Origin: Gaertneriomyces semiglobifer
Lineage: Eukaryota > Chytridiomycota > Chytridiomycetes > Spizellomycetales > Spizellomycetaceae
NCBI GenBank assembly: GCA_025558075.1
Contig: JAHLKF010000012.1
Location: 62,001 to 126,000 of the forward strand
Direction: 5' to 3'
DNA: 64,000 nucleotides
Shown here: positions 54,046 through 64,000 of the stretch, piece by piece
Layout: each line of letters opens with the position of its first letter
How positions within the stretch are numbered: position 1 is the first letter of the stretch
Notes under the pieces: generated by a model
What the model saw: only the letters and a program-made list of their open reading frames with translations
Told to the model about the DNA's origin: nothing
Database searches by the model: none
Made by a program: the position numbers and the translations under genes

Positions 54046-54658
54046 ATGGCCGACGCACTTTTCGACCCCGCCCTTATCTCACCTGACCTTCAATCCCAAC
54101 TCAAGCCTCAGTTCCTGATTCGGCCACTTGCCCCTACCGACTATCATAAGCAGTTCCTGCCTCTTCTCTCCCAACTGACGACCGTTGGTCCTCTCACCCA
54201 CGCTCAGTTCCTCGACCGCTACTCCTACCTCAAAACCCACAGCCATGAGTACTACACCATTGTTATTGAAGATACCTCAAAGCAGCTTATTGTGGGAGCT
54301 GGAACGATCTTGGTTGAGCGCAAATTCGTACACTTGAATGGATTGGTCGGCCACATTGAGGACATCGTCACGCACAAAGAGTACCGGGGAATGAACTTGG
54401 GGAAAATGGTGATTGAGACCTTGAAGCACATTGGGAAGGTTACCGGGTGTTACAAGATCATTCTGGATTGTTCTAAAGACAACATCCCCTTTTACGAGAA
54501 GTGCGGGTTTAAGCACAAGGTCAGCCAGCTCATGGGTGTTAGTTGTGGTGCAGCTCGTCGTATTCTAATGGACTTTCTGTTTGCATGGAACATAGGAGTA
54601 TGAAATGGTAACGTACATTGATGAGAACGATGCTAGCAAGGTGAGGAGCAAGCTGTAG
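54046..54658 (+). CDS. GNA1: Glucosamine-6-phosphate N-acetyltransferase
   Basis: Exons 54046-54519 and 54596-54658 encode 178 residues. Gna1 makes N-acetylglucosamine-6-phosphate, the step before UDP-GlcNAc, and so feeds chitin and glycoprotein synthesis. The GNAT fold is complete: FLIRPLAPTDYHKQFLPLL, RKFVHLNGLVGHIEDIV, the acetyl-CoA loop EYRGMNLGKMVIETL, and YKIILDCSKDNIPFYEKCGF. The last 21 codons, in exon 2, restore the family ending KHKEYEMVTYI; without splicing the frame runs into an unrelated tail. The 76-bp intron has a GTCAGC donor. The start is the first ATG and sits 116 bp from the divergent gene. Confidence 0.96.
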
Positions 54659-55588
54659 ACTGGCACTTACGGCGTTGCCATTGCGGGACTTTGTGGACAT
54701 CTCTAAGATACCTGAACCCAAATTTTTGTTTGAGTGGCTGCTTGACTACATATCAAATGTTTCTTCTGTGCTTTCTACATACACGACTGGGTGCTGCCCC
54801 ACGTCGAGGGCAGACCTTACTTCGTGGTCCATTCTGTCGAATGTTGCTTATGATCACCACCGCACGCCCTTGCAACCCGAATGTGAGAGCTGGAACATGT
54901 TCCTCATGTAATTCACTGAACGAAGTCTTGGGCCATGCGTTTCAAACACTCATAGTGACAGGTTCAAACACGCTAACCAGGCAGCCGAGCGGACCGTTTT
55001 GAAGTATCGACCGTGCATTGGTAGCAGATCCTCTTTGCGATTGAGCGTGTGCCTCTGGACCGCTGTTGTTCTGTGACATAACGAGACTAACCATTTTGAT
55101 AGCGAGAAACGGGCATCAGCGCCTTTGCGCAATTCCCATATGCCTTGTCTCGACCTACAGGCTCGTCTATGGCGATGTCCTCGCTTACATTCATGGTAAG
55201 TTAATGAGCAGATATATGATACTATGATTAGTTGATCTTGATGGTCATCGAAAGGGATTTCAGTCGAAGGATACGGTTGGACGCTGCGGCTGATCTGTCT
55301 TTGTGGATCCAACTCTACAGGTGGATGCTTTTGGCTTTTCGCGAGCTGCTTCCAGACGACAAACAGAAGCGCCATATCATGACTGTGCCGCCACACCGTG
55401 AGTTCTATATAGAACGCGGTTTACACTGGGCGTGTTTTTTATCGTCTTTGGTGGAGACTGGACTGCAGCCGAGCACAGTGCCACAACTATATAAAGCCAC
55501 AGACGGCAGGGCAGCGGAACTCTCTTCGTTTGCGTATCTGCAGGAGGGGTGCGTTTGCCTGTTCTTTCAGCTACATTGAACTCGGAAT
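54659..55588. other. Intergenic, 930 bp with doubtful ORFs
   Basis: Two stretches look weakly coding but were not accepted: a plus-strand frame at 55241-55579 and possible small minus-strand exons at 54.8-55.2 kb. A TATATAAA at 55488-55495 is the probable APD1 core promoter. Confidence 0.4.
55488..55495 (+). promoter_or_regulatory. TATA box for APD1
   Basis: TATATAAA lies 94-101 bp upstream of the APD1 start codon. Confidence 0.5.
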
Positions 55589-56602
55589 ATGTCCTTCATT
55601 AAAAGTCTTCGGCCTGTCAAGTCCGTAAGCAACCTTATCGCCCGCTTGTCGGGCTCACTTCCCAACTCCACTGACGACCTCTCAAAATCATCAAACAACC
55701 AGGCGCCAAGCGACGTTGAACCTCCGTCCGATAAAATTACCCCTTTCACAGGGGATCCTTGTTCAGGATGCTCAGACCCATGCAGTTCCCACCCACAATT
55801 GCCCGACTACCTCCGCAACAAAATCGAGGGCGGGCCGCTAATCAACACAATGAAGCCCTACGCACGGCATATCTTCGTCGTTGAGGGTGTTAGTAATCGG
55901 TGGCCTGAACGCATTGAAGAGTCAACAAGAAAAGATGACGGAGTACAATTCGTGAAAGTCGTTTACGAACTGGCCCAAGGGATATCTGAGAGTGGGAAAG
56001 CTAAAGGGCGTACGATTGTAACTGCCGCAGATCCGGATGGTGGGGCACACCAAGTAGCCACCAGCGAAGGTCAATTGGTGCTGTCACCGCGCACCATTTT
56101 GGTCTTTCCGCAAAACGTCGCCATCTCGCCGCTTGCAGATGAAGATGCGAACGAGCTTATTGAAAGCTTGCTCGTTTCCGACACTCTGCTCACACGACCG
56201 GGCATTACCACCATTCCGTTACCGCACCTCGCGTACATCTTTGTTTGCACTCACAAAAAGCGAGATAAGCGATGCGGTGTGGCTGGCCCCATGCTGGTTG
56301 CAGAGTTTCGGAAAGCGGCTGAGGAAATGGATCTTCAAGACGAAGTCCAGGTGCTGGGATGCTCCCACTTTGGAGGACACAAGTACGCGGGCAACATCAT
56401 TATTTATCATAAAGACCCGAGGGTTTCTGGGATATGGTATGGTCGGGTGAAAACGTGCGATGTGCGGAATATCCTACATACAACGATAGTTCAGAAGAGA
56501 GTTTTTAAAGAGTTGTTCAGAGGGCGTATGGAGATGCCTGCAGGCGCTATCACTGATAGTGAGACGCCTAGTAATCGTAGCTCAGACTCTCGCGACTGGT
56601 AA
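55589..56602 (+). CDS. APD1: Apd1-like bis-histidine [2Fe-2S] thioredoxin-fold protein
   Basis: An intronless gene of 337 residues in the sucrase/ferredoxin-like family. An N-terminal domain carries DPCSGCSDPCSSHPQLPDYL and PYARHIFVVEGVSNRWPERI (part). The C-terminal thioredoxin-like ferredoxin domain has Cys220 and Cys229 (CTHKKRDKRCG) and His260 and His264 (GCSHFGGHKYAG). The spacing, nine between cysteines and four between histidines, equals that of the yeast Apd1 ligands (Cys207, Cys216, His255, His259), so an unusual two-Cys two-His cluster is predicted. Yeast Apd1 is cytosolic and linked to redox drug activation and actin patch distribution. No presequence is seen, which favours Apd1 over mitochondrial Aim32. 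The last 20 residues are Ser-rich. Confidence 0.93.
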   Translation: MSFIKSLRPVKSVSNLIARLSGSLPNSTDDLSKSSNNQAPSDVEPPSDKITPFTGDPCSGCSDPCSSHPQLPDYLRNKIEGGPLINTMKPYARHIFVVEGVSNRWPERIEESTRKDDGVQFVKVVYELAQGISESGKAKGRTIVTAADPDGGAHQVATSEGQLVLSPRTILVFPQNVAISPLADEDANELIESLLVSDTLLTRPGITTIPLPHLAYIFVCTHKKRDKRCGVAGPMLVAEFRKAAEEMDLQDEVQVLGCSHFGGHKYAGNIIIYHKDPRVSGIWYGRVKTCDVRNILHTTIVQKRVFKELFRGRMEMPAGAITDSETPSNRSSDSRDW

Positions 56603-57003
56603 GGATAGCGTTAAATTATCTCTTCCCTTATATACTTGGGGTCGTTTCTGCATTTTGCCTGTCTGAGGCCAAACCCCTATTGCATTATCATATCACATAG
56701 TACGATTCCAAAAAAAAAATCATATCATCGAAATGCATTTCCGCTGTGGTGGTCTGTGGCATAAGTCGTGCGTGGCTGATGATGCAGTCATCGCAGAGGG
56801 AATGTCGGAGTGACATCACACACCTTTTGACGCGCGCGTCATTCCATTCTGCGAACATAAAAAGGAGGACCCCTTCGGCTTGCCTAACACAGCATACAGA
56901 CTACCTATTGAACATAGAACAACATTCCCTAGCACTCTGCTTCATCCTCTCCAGGAACTCTTTACTTTTTACACTTCTTTAAACGACACATCACAAGCGC
57001 AAG
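56603..57003. promoter_or_regulatory. Intergenic with TATA-like element
   Basis: 401 bp. An ATAAAAAGG element at 56857-56865 lies about 140 bp before the next ATG. A short A tract occurs at 56710-56718. No gene was seen. Confidence 0.4.
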
Positions 57004-57653
57004 ATGGCTGCTGAGACTGAAACCTACCCGACACCTCTCAATGCTGGCACGGAGGAATTTCCTACTCCTGTTGAGGCCGCAAACAAGGGATTGAACCCCA
57101 ACCCTGAGGTATGTGTAATGAAGGGCTGGAAAGCCTCAATTGTTGGTTGACTCGTTGTACTAACTCTGCCTCCCCATAGCCCTTGCTGACAGGGCTATCT
57201 GACATGCCTGAGCTCCCAGAACTGACTCATGCACACGGCGAGCACGTAGACGCACACGTCCCCGTTGCGGAAGGTGCTCAGAAGCAGAACGGAAAGAAGA
57301 ACGGTAACAAGGCGGAAGATTTGCATCCAGCACCGGGCAAGGATCTGCACAAGCTCGTACCATCTTTCATCGCAACCGAGCCTGCCACTGTTTCAACCGA
57401 GTCTAAAACAAAACATCGCGCTGAGCATGCCAAGAACGTAACAAAGTCGAAGGCGGAACGTGTCGGTCGTGAAGTCCGTAAAGAGTACAACTATGCAAAA
57501 GGAAAGGTTAGCGGATGGATGCCGAGGAGTTTAGGCGAGGCTTGGGATAGGTACTGGTGGGTCGGAGTAGCGGCTGCTGCAGGCGTTGTTGCAGTAGGTG
57601 TAGTTCGCAACAAGCCGCAAATTCTAGCCTGGATAAACAGGGCGCGGGCTTGA
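57004..57653 (+). CDS. Tail-anchored hydrophilic protein, unknown
   Basis: Exons 57004-57108 and 57180-57653 encode 192 residues; the intron is 71 bp. The protein is hydrophilic and Ala/Glu/Lys/His-rich for 155 residues, with a Lys/Arg-rich helix (KSKAERVGREVRKEYNYAKG). It has one C-terminal hydrophobic helix (WWVGVAAAAGVVAVGVV) followed by a short basic tail ending NRARA. That arrangement suggests a tail-anchored protein of the mitochondrial outer membrane or ER. I do not recognise a family. The exon 1 reading frame repeats a TPL/TPV motif (YPTPLNAG, FPTPVEA). The TATA-like element and a 5' leader of about 100 bp suggest strong expression, but that is inference. Confidence 0.62.
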
Positions 57654-58378
57654 GTTAGACAATCATCCATTGTATATTCAGTTAGTAGACATCCTGGTTA
57701 ATATGTGGAATCATATCATTTTTGGTCGTCCGATGTATGCCTTGTGTGTGTGTGTGTGTGTGTGTGTGCAATGGCTGTCCTCAAATTTCTCGTTCATTCT
57801 ATTTTTCCGGCATGCGAGCAGACCTGTGCAAAAGGTTGCTTGCGTTCAATTGGGAATTTCCAACCCTTTCGACAGAGTTGATGGATACGTATTAGCCGAA
57901 TTTTGCGCTCAAGAACTAGAGTTAAATTAACTTCCATGATGCTGGCCAAACGCTGTATATTTAGAGGAAGGTTGCGAAAATGGCTGCAAGGCCATCTCCG
58001 CATTCTGTTACACGACTGTGCCCTTATTTAGCACCGCCAAGTCTTCCCGCGTGTGAACACACACAGCACAACTCGCAGGAACCACATACCTGCCATTACG
58101 CCCAAAAAGCACACCAGTAGTAGATAAAGAGAGACAATTGAATCGAATAGTGTAGCTTCATCATCCGAGCAGAACGGAATACCGCTGTAAACTTTCGGTT
58201 CGATTTGTCGGGATCCTGAGCGTGGTACAAAAACCTTTGATCACAGAACGGTGGCTTTGTAACCGACCAAGCTCCAAATTCTGAATCAAGAAGATCACAG
58301 CTGGCGCCGACTCTCATACTGACCTAACACGCGAGCAGATCAACATCGCATAGGGACTTGAAAGCTTCACGTAGATAA
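57654..58378. other. Intergenic with TG microsatellite
   Basis: 725 bp. It contains a TG dinucleotide tract (57743-57768). A 73-codon minus-strand frame at 58096-58317 with a hydrophobic end was not accepted as a gene. Confidence 0.45.
57743..57768. repeat. TG dinucleotide microsatellite
   Basis: An uninterrupted run of about thirteen TG units in the 3' flank of the tail-anchored gene. Confidence 0.9.
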
Positions 58379-59900
58379 ATGGCCGAGCGGCGTTTGTTTG
58401 AATCTCCGATCCCAGATTTCCGTCCTGAAGAACATTTGGTACATTCCCCGTTATCACCCTTACACCTCGACCCGAACATGCCTGCAACGACAGATTTAGA
58501 CGAGCTTTCCGAGTCTGCGTCTACGCCGGCAATCCCACCGGAAAATGTTGACGATACTCTGAGCGATTCCGTATCGGGACTTTCCGAGATATCGTCATTG
58601 CAAGATGCAGGTGCTGAAGATGACCCAGAGAAGGAAATGGACGCAGGATTTGAGGTTGGATTTGCGGAAGATAAGAACAAGAAGTACAGGAGGACGATGG
58701 AGGTTCCGTATTTGTTTGCACGAGGTTATAGACTTTGAGCCGCGGCAGGGATCTTACTTTTTACTTTTTTACAGGATGCGCATTCATTTGTGTATAATTT
58801 TACAAACACCGAAGGCGCAGGTGAGGAGTAAGCGCAGCGTTGCCACTTACCGGCTGTTCATTCATACTGTTGCTCAGGATGGTTTGCAATCTTTGATGGT
58901 CATGCCGGAAAGGCTGCTGCTGACTGGTGCGGGGAGAATTTACATCAGGTGAACATCCTGTTACTTCCTTCAACATTCTATGCATATTTTGACAATTTGC
59001 TGCCAGACGTTTGCCAACCTCATTCAAGAGAACCCACACACTCCGGTACCAGAGCTGATGAACCAGGCATTTCATATTACAGACTCGCAATTAGGGGATA
59101 GAAAGGGATACTCTGGATGCACGGCTGTGGTGGCATTCATCAGAACGGAAGAACGGCCACATGATGAGGAGAAGAAGGGAGTAGAGTCACGAACTACCAA
59201 GCGGGTAATGCATAATTGGAGTATCTGTTTAGAATAACGCCATTGACAATTTGTTGGGCATTGCTAGCGGGTACTTTATACAGCGAATGTGGGAGATGCT
59301 CGAGCAGTACTGTGGTAGGTGTCACACGTTGCATAATTACCATGCCTGTAGGAACCAGCTCATGTCCGTTTTGTTAGTCGAGATGGACAGGCCGTTCGGC
59401 TATCATATGATCATAAAGGCTCTGATCCGGCAGAGGCAAAACGAGTTATTGACACTGGGGGCTTCATGATGAACAACCGTGTCAATGGTGAGCCGGCTGC
59501 TTGCCTTTCTATCGCGTTGGCGTTCATTACTAACCAACTTGTACAGGTGTATTAGCTGTCACGCGTTCCCTCGGGGACGTCAGTATGAAAGAGTGGATCA
59601 TCGGGAGTCCGTACACGACAGAAACCGTACTTACGGAACGCGATAGTTTTCTCATACTCGCGTGTGATGGGGTACGTATAAGTTGACTCCCTTGGCTACG
59701 TTGACGTCCTTTAAAATCTCACGTTTGATTATCAGTTATGGGACGTATGTACAGACCAGACCGCGAGCGACCTCATTCGGGATGTGGAAGATCCACAAAA
59801 GGCTGCCGAAATGTTGTTGGAGCACGCACTTGAGAACTTCTCGACTGATAACCTCAGCGTGCTGACGGTTAGGCTAGATCAGAAGTATTTAGTCTCATAG
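58379..59900 (+). CDS. PTC1: Ptc1-like PP2C protein phosphatase
   Basis: Eight exons (58379-58702, 58775-58820, 58878-58948, 59007-59204, 59268-59314, 59378-59487, 59547-59671, 59736-59900) encode 361 residues. PP2C enzymes are Mg/Mn-dependent Ser/Thr phosphatases; Ptc1 dampens MAP-kinase stress pathways. The N-terminal 90 residues are acidic and disordered. The catalytic core starts at [14 protein letters not shown]. Metal ligands: Asp109 (MED), Asp130 and Gly131 (FDGHAG), Asp306 (ACDGLWD) and Asp345 (STDN). Other blocks are [59 protein letters not shown] and PYTTETVL. Several exons are under 75 bp (46, 71 and 47 bp), each confirmed by restoring these motifs. A charged loop ([19 protein letters not shown]) sits before VLYTANVGD. 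Confidence 0.95.
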
Positions 59901-60111
59901 TGTCTGCTGCATGAATCAAAAATACTCTATATTGGCTCCCAAGTTGCTGAGTCCCGTCGTGTTAATTTTCGTTACCAATAAGTTAACTACACGTCTTTTG
60001 CCTCGTTTGCCACTAACCTATGGACAACTACGGCAACAGAAATTTCACACGCAGGAACATTGCGCATCTATCTACAGCGGTGTGCAATCCACTGGGCACT
60101 TGCTGACGGTC

Positions 60112-62822
60112 ATGACCAATGTAACCCAAGAGGAATTGGAGACTGCTCTGGTAAGACCGAGTTCAAAACGCGCTTATCATAAGATTCTGAACTCTGTTCC
60201 AATAGCTGTTGACTATAGCAAAACAAAGGCCCCAACATCTTTCCGCTGATGGTGAGAAAATTGTAGTGACGCTTCAGGGTCTTGATGCTCACTATGTCGC
60301 GAGTTTAGAATACGTCTCGTTGTTATGTCATCCCGGAGTGATTGATTCTCAGCTCAAATCAGTGACCACTGAAATACGAAAGCTAGTGGATCTGCCGTTG
60401 TTCCAGCAGATTCATCGAGCCCTAGTTTCCCAGTCGAATCTAGAGGACGCGCTAATCGAAGTTCGAGATGCATGTCGCGCTCGCAATTTCAAACGAGAAC
60501 TTAAACTCGAGAAGAAGATTGAGAGTCTAGAGGAGGAATTGGAACTTGCCAAGCAAAAGCTTCTACAAGCAAACCTGGGTTGGTTGGCTGTTAAATTCAG
60601 GAAGTTAAAACTGTCGTACCGACTTTGATTTATCGGCATAGAGATCAAAGCGTTGCACACTAAGCAACAGGAGAGTGAAACGAAGAAGCGTCGTATCAGC
60701 AATGTGAACTTGAAGACAAGGGCGAAGCAGCAAGCAAGCAGCGGTGGGTTACGTGAATAAGGGTGAGTTGCCGATTCCTACTGAACATATGCATCCTGTA
60801 GCATGCTCGTCCTTTAAGGATGAGTCCAAAATCCGGGACCGCGTAGAATACTTGATGCTGTTACGCCTGCTCGCTCAAGCCTGTGGAGACGATGAAGTGG
60901 GCGACTTAACAGGTGAGGTGTGTGTTGCTGAGCCCGAAGGAGGTTCCTCATTTCGTAAAACTTCCACATGGCAGATGAGCGGCAGGAAGTGATCGTCCGT
61001 ACCATCGAGTCTTTGATGACAACCATGGGGTCAGCTTTTCGGGATAAAATCTCTCAGTTGCAGCGAATGGTGGACATGGACGTTATCGTAGGAAACGCCA
61101 CTGAAGTGCAATTCAATGATTTGGTTGGAATGCTCAGGAACATGCGCACAATAAGCAAATTCTTGCTTGGTATGTATTGTAGAGGTGGACGCAACCATGG
61201 GCTAGTCTCGGTGATACCTTATGGTCATACAGCTTTTGCATCGCCAGAATTTTTGAACATCGCTCATCAAGAAGTCATCATGATGGTATATGCTTGCTTC
61301 ATCAGAGATCTGATTGAGAGCATTTTCGCTACGGGACAGCTCCTCAATGACATCCGGATATTGGAGTCAGGACAGCACGCCTCCGTCGAAACGCAACGTA
61401 CGACGTGTACCCAGCATCCGGATCTACGAGAACCCTTGTGCCGGCTAATAAAAGAAATTTGCGAAGACGAACAAATCCTCATCCCGCCGACTATGCATAT
61501 GCTGGCGAGCAAATGTTCAATGGTAACTAACATCATCAGGCGCATCGTGCCTCGCATACCAGTGGTCTTTACCGAGGACAGATCATCTGTAAAAGGAAGG
61601 GAAGATGTCGATGAGAGTATACCATGGCTCTCGGCACTCGCTCAACAGGACAGTGACTACGCGGCAGCATCGGCACTGAACTCCTCGTACTTTTACTTGT
61701 ATGCCCTGGAAGGTCTTCTTGACGTGATGAGTGTGCAAAACGCAGAAGCTGACTTGCCGAGTGGTAGCTTTTTAACAGGTAAGCATATGAGAAACATGCG
61801 TTCCCTCGTCGATTTGTCACTCACGACACCCTAGAGAGCCTGGCCCGAAACTGCTATCAGCTTCTGGAAGACTCCATTATACGGACTCCCCCAGAGTACG
61901 CGAGTTATGCCTTTGGACTATGTGTACGACTGCAACAGATATTTGGCAGCAGTACATTTTGTGTTGAAGAGTACGCGTTGGAGGTGCTTGAGCGATGCTT
62001 GGAAGCAGGTAATTTGCCCTCCGCCCGTTTTCAACAATGTTCACAATAGTTACCTTCGCTGGCCGCAGGGTCGCGCGGCTGGACATGGCGGTCTCTTGAA
62101 CAACATATACCCGATCTTGCCCATAGCGAGAGCCTTTCAGAACCAGACGCGCCAATTGCTCCGTTGGTGGCACACAATACTATTACGCTTCCTCAGCAGT
62201 CACCTACGGAACAGCACGTTGTAATTGAAGACTGCACGCCGAGTGTTGATGCTTCGGCACAGGAAGGGATTACGCCTGCACAAGAGTCATCAGGCGATCC
62301 GGTTGTAGTTACGGAAGGAAATAATAGTGAACTAATTCCAGTCGAAGCAGATGCAGTACCGGATACGGTGCCCGTCGAAAATACAGAGGCCCCAGTGGTG
62401 GTGATTAACGACCAGCCGCTGGTACCGGCAAGCCCTGTATTATTGGATAAAAGGAAGGAACGGCGAACACCTGCAGAGAATGGAAGCGTGAAGCCTTCTA
62501 AGAAGCTGAAAACCAGCGACGCCAAATATGGTCGTGCCCGCCGATCATCCGGCCCACCGGCGGATAACGCCATACCCGAAGGGTTAACGAAGCTTGGCAA
62601 GAAGCGGGCCAAACGCAAGTGGTGCCTGTGCCAGGTGGAAAAGTCTGAGCGTATGATCGGATGCGATAACGAGGTAGGTTTTGTAGCCGATGTTCGAGTC
62701 TTTGCAGATCATCTTATCGTCTTCGCCAGCATTGCGAGACTGGCTGGTTCCACTATTCATGTGTAAATTTGAAGCGAGCTCCAAAAGGAAAGTGGTTCTG
62801 CGAGAATTGCAAAACAAACTGA
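60112..62822 (+). CDS. Helical/coiled-coil protein with C-terminal ING-type PHD finger
   Basis: Nine exons (60112-60150, 60206-60578, 60642-60743, 60802-60912, 60975-61169, 61233-61778, 61835-62008, 62069-62673, 62730-62822) encode 745 residues with every phase consistent. Residues 1-105 are helical. A coiled coil runs at about 107-160 (KLEKKIESLEEELELAKQ). Residues about 175-500 look like an all-helical repeat-type fold that I do not recognise. An acidic, Val/Pro-rich linker and a basic KRKERR patch follow. The C-terminus (about 697-743) is a PHD finger of ING type: WCLCQVEKSERMIGCDN, then HCETGWFHYSCV and PKGKWFCENC. ING-type fingers read H3K4 methylation. If intron 3 (60744-60801, 58 bp) is not used, the frame stops at 60760 and the locus would be two genes. 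One gene is favoured by phase and intron size. Confidence 0.66.
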
Positions 62823-63781
62823 CACCTGCTACAGCAGGCAGCGTGTGCTTCGGTTAGGTCCATCAGACGTACAGATATCTACTCACAGCATTAGGAATGT
62901 CTTGGACATATGTCGTTCAAACTTGAGCTTCCGTCACTGCGCAATGATATAGGTCTGGCGAGTTTGGAGTGCCAGTGTTGAAAGGGAACTTGTGGCAATC
63001 AGGCTGTGTAGATGAGTCCGAAACTGTCCCTAACACGGTCACATGTGAAGCTGATGCTACTGCAGACGATAAATGTGAGTAGACTCCCAACAGCTGCCTG
63101 GCCAAATCTACACCCCATCTTCCATCTGCTGCCGAGCAACGCCTGCTCAGATCTTGTGCGCACCTGGACCATTGACGCGTCCGAATGTATCATGACTATA
63201 TAGAAAGATGCGGCGAGTTCTTCAAGCAAATAACTACGCCTTTGTCCCTAAGCGATCCGTCTGCGACCTCAAAGCGCAAAGAGTGGTCAAATTATCGACC
63301 CACTTCATGTTAGATGTAGTTTCCGAGCACCAGTCAATTTGAAGGTAGCTAGCTGTCCCGTTTCAGTAATGGTTCTTTTACCGCGCAGAACATAACCCCT
63401 CTCATTCACAATCAGACAACAACACTTGGTGAGATCCAAAGGTATGTCTGACGCGATCACCAATAAAGTTGCTTACGTTATGCGCGTATGAACGCGCTCA
63501 CGAACGCTGCGCTTTAACGACCCCCCCGAGAACGCTATTTCGACAGCCCTCTCCCATCTCACTTGCTCTGCTCGCCACAACTTGCCGTAGAATTTCTTTC
63601 TTTGACTCGGTAAAACTCCACTTCATCTTCGCACCTGGTTACGACGAACACCTGTGGCCGATATTGTAGCAAGTCTCGACGTTTGTGCGATTCTTACGAC
63701 GCCAGCCAGTGACAGGCTGTAGTTTCGGTGGACGCACCGCGAGGGTCAGAGCATCGCCGACATAAGCAATATCTGACAAGC
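62823..63781. other. Intergenic, no accepted gene
   Basis: 959 bp between the PHD gene and the partial gene at the edge. Short plus-strand frames around 62960-63070 and 63187-63312 look slightly protein-like but cannot be joined into a gene with confidence. No RNA gene or repeat was seen. Confidence 0.4.
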
Positions 63782-64000
63782 ATGAGTGCTACGCGTACTT
63801 TTAAGACGCCGGCACATCCGTCGGCGAGAAGAGGGAGCACAGACGAGCAGAACCGCGATTCGACGCCCGGGACACCAGGGCTCGTGAGACCGGTATGGCC
63901 TACAACCTTATCGGCGAGCGCAAATACACCTCCAGTACCTCCTACTCCGTCAGCTAGTTCGGCGGCTGGCCCGTCGAACCCACCGAGTGCACCACGGCCG
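63782..64000 (+). CDS. 5' end of a gene cut by the window edge
   Basis: An ATG at 63782 opens a frame that stays open for 73 codons to the end of the window. The product so far is disordered and rich in Ser, Thr, Pro and Ala (TRTFKTPAHPSARRGSTDEQ at the start, then repeated PP and TP motifs). No domain is visible, so no function can be given. Confidence 0.5.
   Translation, partial: MSATRTFKTPAHPSARRGSTDEQNRDSTPGTPGLVRPVWPTTLSASANTPPVPPTPSASSAAGPSNPPSAPRP

Noticed and set aside
54780..55200. Possible small minus-strand exons joined over a 55-bp intron (54783-54837 region)
   Set aside because: Individual exons look protein-like, but no complete model with start, phases and stop could be built.
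55241..55579. A 112-codon plus-strand ORF rich in Leu, Trp and Arg
   Set aside because: It has some coding look, but a TATATAAA for APD1 lies inside it, its stop is 10 bp before the APD1 start, and no family was recognised.
58096..58317. A 73-codon minus-strand ORF with a hydrophobic end
   Set aside because: Short, no recognised family, no clear promoter. Left as unproven.
62950..63320. Short plus-strand frames resembling exons of an extra gene after the PHD gene
   Set aside because: No consistent set of donors, acceptors and phases could join them, and no domain was visible.

Overview
The window is eukaryotic nuclear DNA, most probably from a zoosporic (flagellated) fungus of the chytrid grade. 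The genes are densely packed and interrupted by many tiny spliceosomal introns. I infer about 75 introns, nearly all 53-76 bp, with GT-AG ends. Typical fungal proteins are present: glucosamine-6-phosphate N-acetyltransferase, an Apd1-type bis-histidine iron-sulphur protein, Ccr4 with its leucine-rich repeats, and a Ptc1-type PP2C. The window also carries DNAAF4, a cytoplasmic assembly factor for axonemal dyneins, which implies a motile flagellum. Genes usually missing from Dikarya also occur (HAUS6/augmin, a BCL7-like protein, STK19, a tandem coactosin protein). No ribosomal RNA, tRNA, transposon, CRISPR or viral element was recognised. Strand, exon and protein calls come from reading the sequence. 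No database search was possible.

Layout, left end (1-13.7 kb): a BAG-domain co-chaperone and an unknown Cys-cluster protein on the minus strand. Then, on the plus strand, the DNA-end-resection factor Sae2/CtIP, a small disordered protein, a PWWP-like protein with a four-Cys zinc site, a 1.6-kb repeat-rich intergenic region with a 15-bp minisatellite, a disordered membrane protein and DNAAF4.

Middle (13.9-54.7 kb): the strands alternate almost perfectly, so nearly every gene is head-to-head with one neighbour and tail-to-tail with the other. In order: ORMDL (-), CSN6 (+), an F-box protein (-), FRG1 (+), a BCL7-like protein (-), RNase H1 (+), a HINT3-like HIT protein (-), a GPI-anchored secreted orphan (+), the E2 subunit of 2-oxoglutarate dehydrogenase (-), a tandem coactosin (+), Rrb1/GRWD1 (-), LSM2 (+), HAUS6 (-), gamma-tubulin complex component 2 (+), mitoribosomal mS41 (-), NAA50 (+), a mitochondrial-type SDR (-), an omega-like GST (+), STK19 (-), a small orphan (+), PWP2 (-), a second, intronless GST (-), CCR4 (+), an OXLD1-type protein (-) and GNA1 (+).

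Right end (55-64 kb): all plus strand. APD1, a tail-anchored orphan, PTC1, a large helical/coiled-coil protein ending in an ING-type PHD finger, and the 5' end of one more gene cut by the window edge.

There is no operon-like pathway. Most genes are housekeeping: ribosome biogenesis, mRNA decay and splicing, DNA repair, mitochondrial metabolism, spindle assembly. The clearest functional pairing is HAUS6 with GCP2. The augmin subunit and the gamma-tubulin complex subunit are transcribed divergently from one 336-bp intergenic region. Other points worth checking: the PHD-protein architecture, an intron in the 2-oxoglutarate dehydrogenase E2 gene whose two ends look like copies of the same coding segment, and the global strand alternation.
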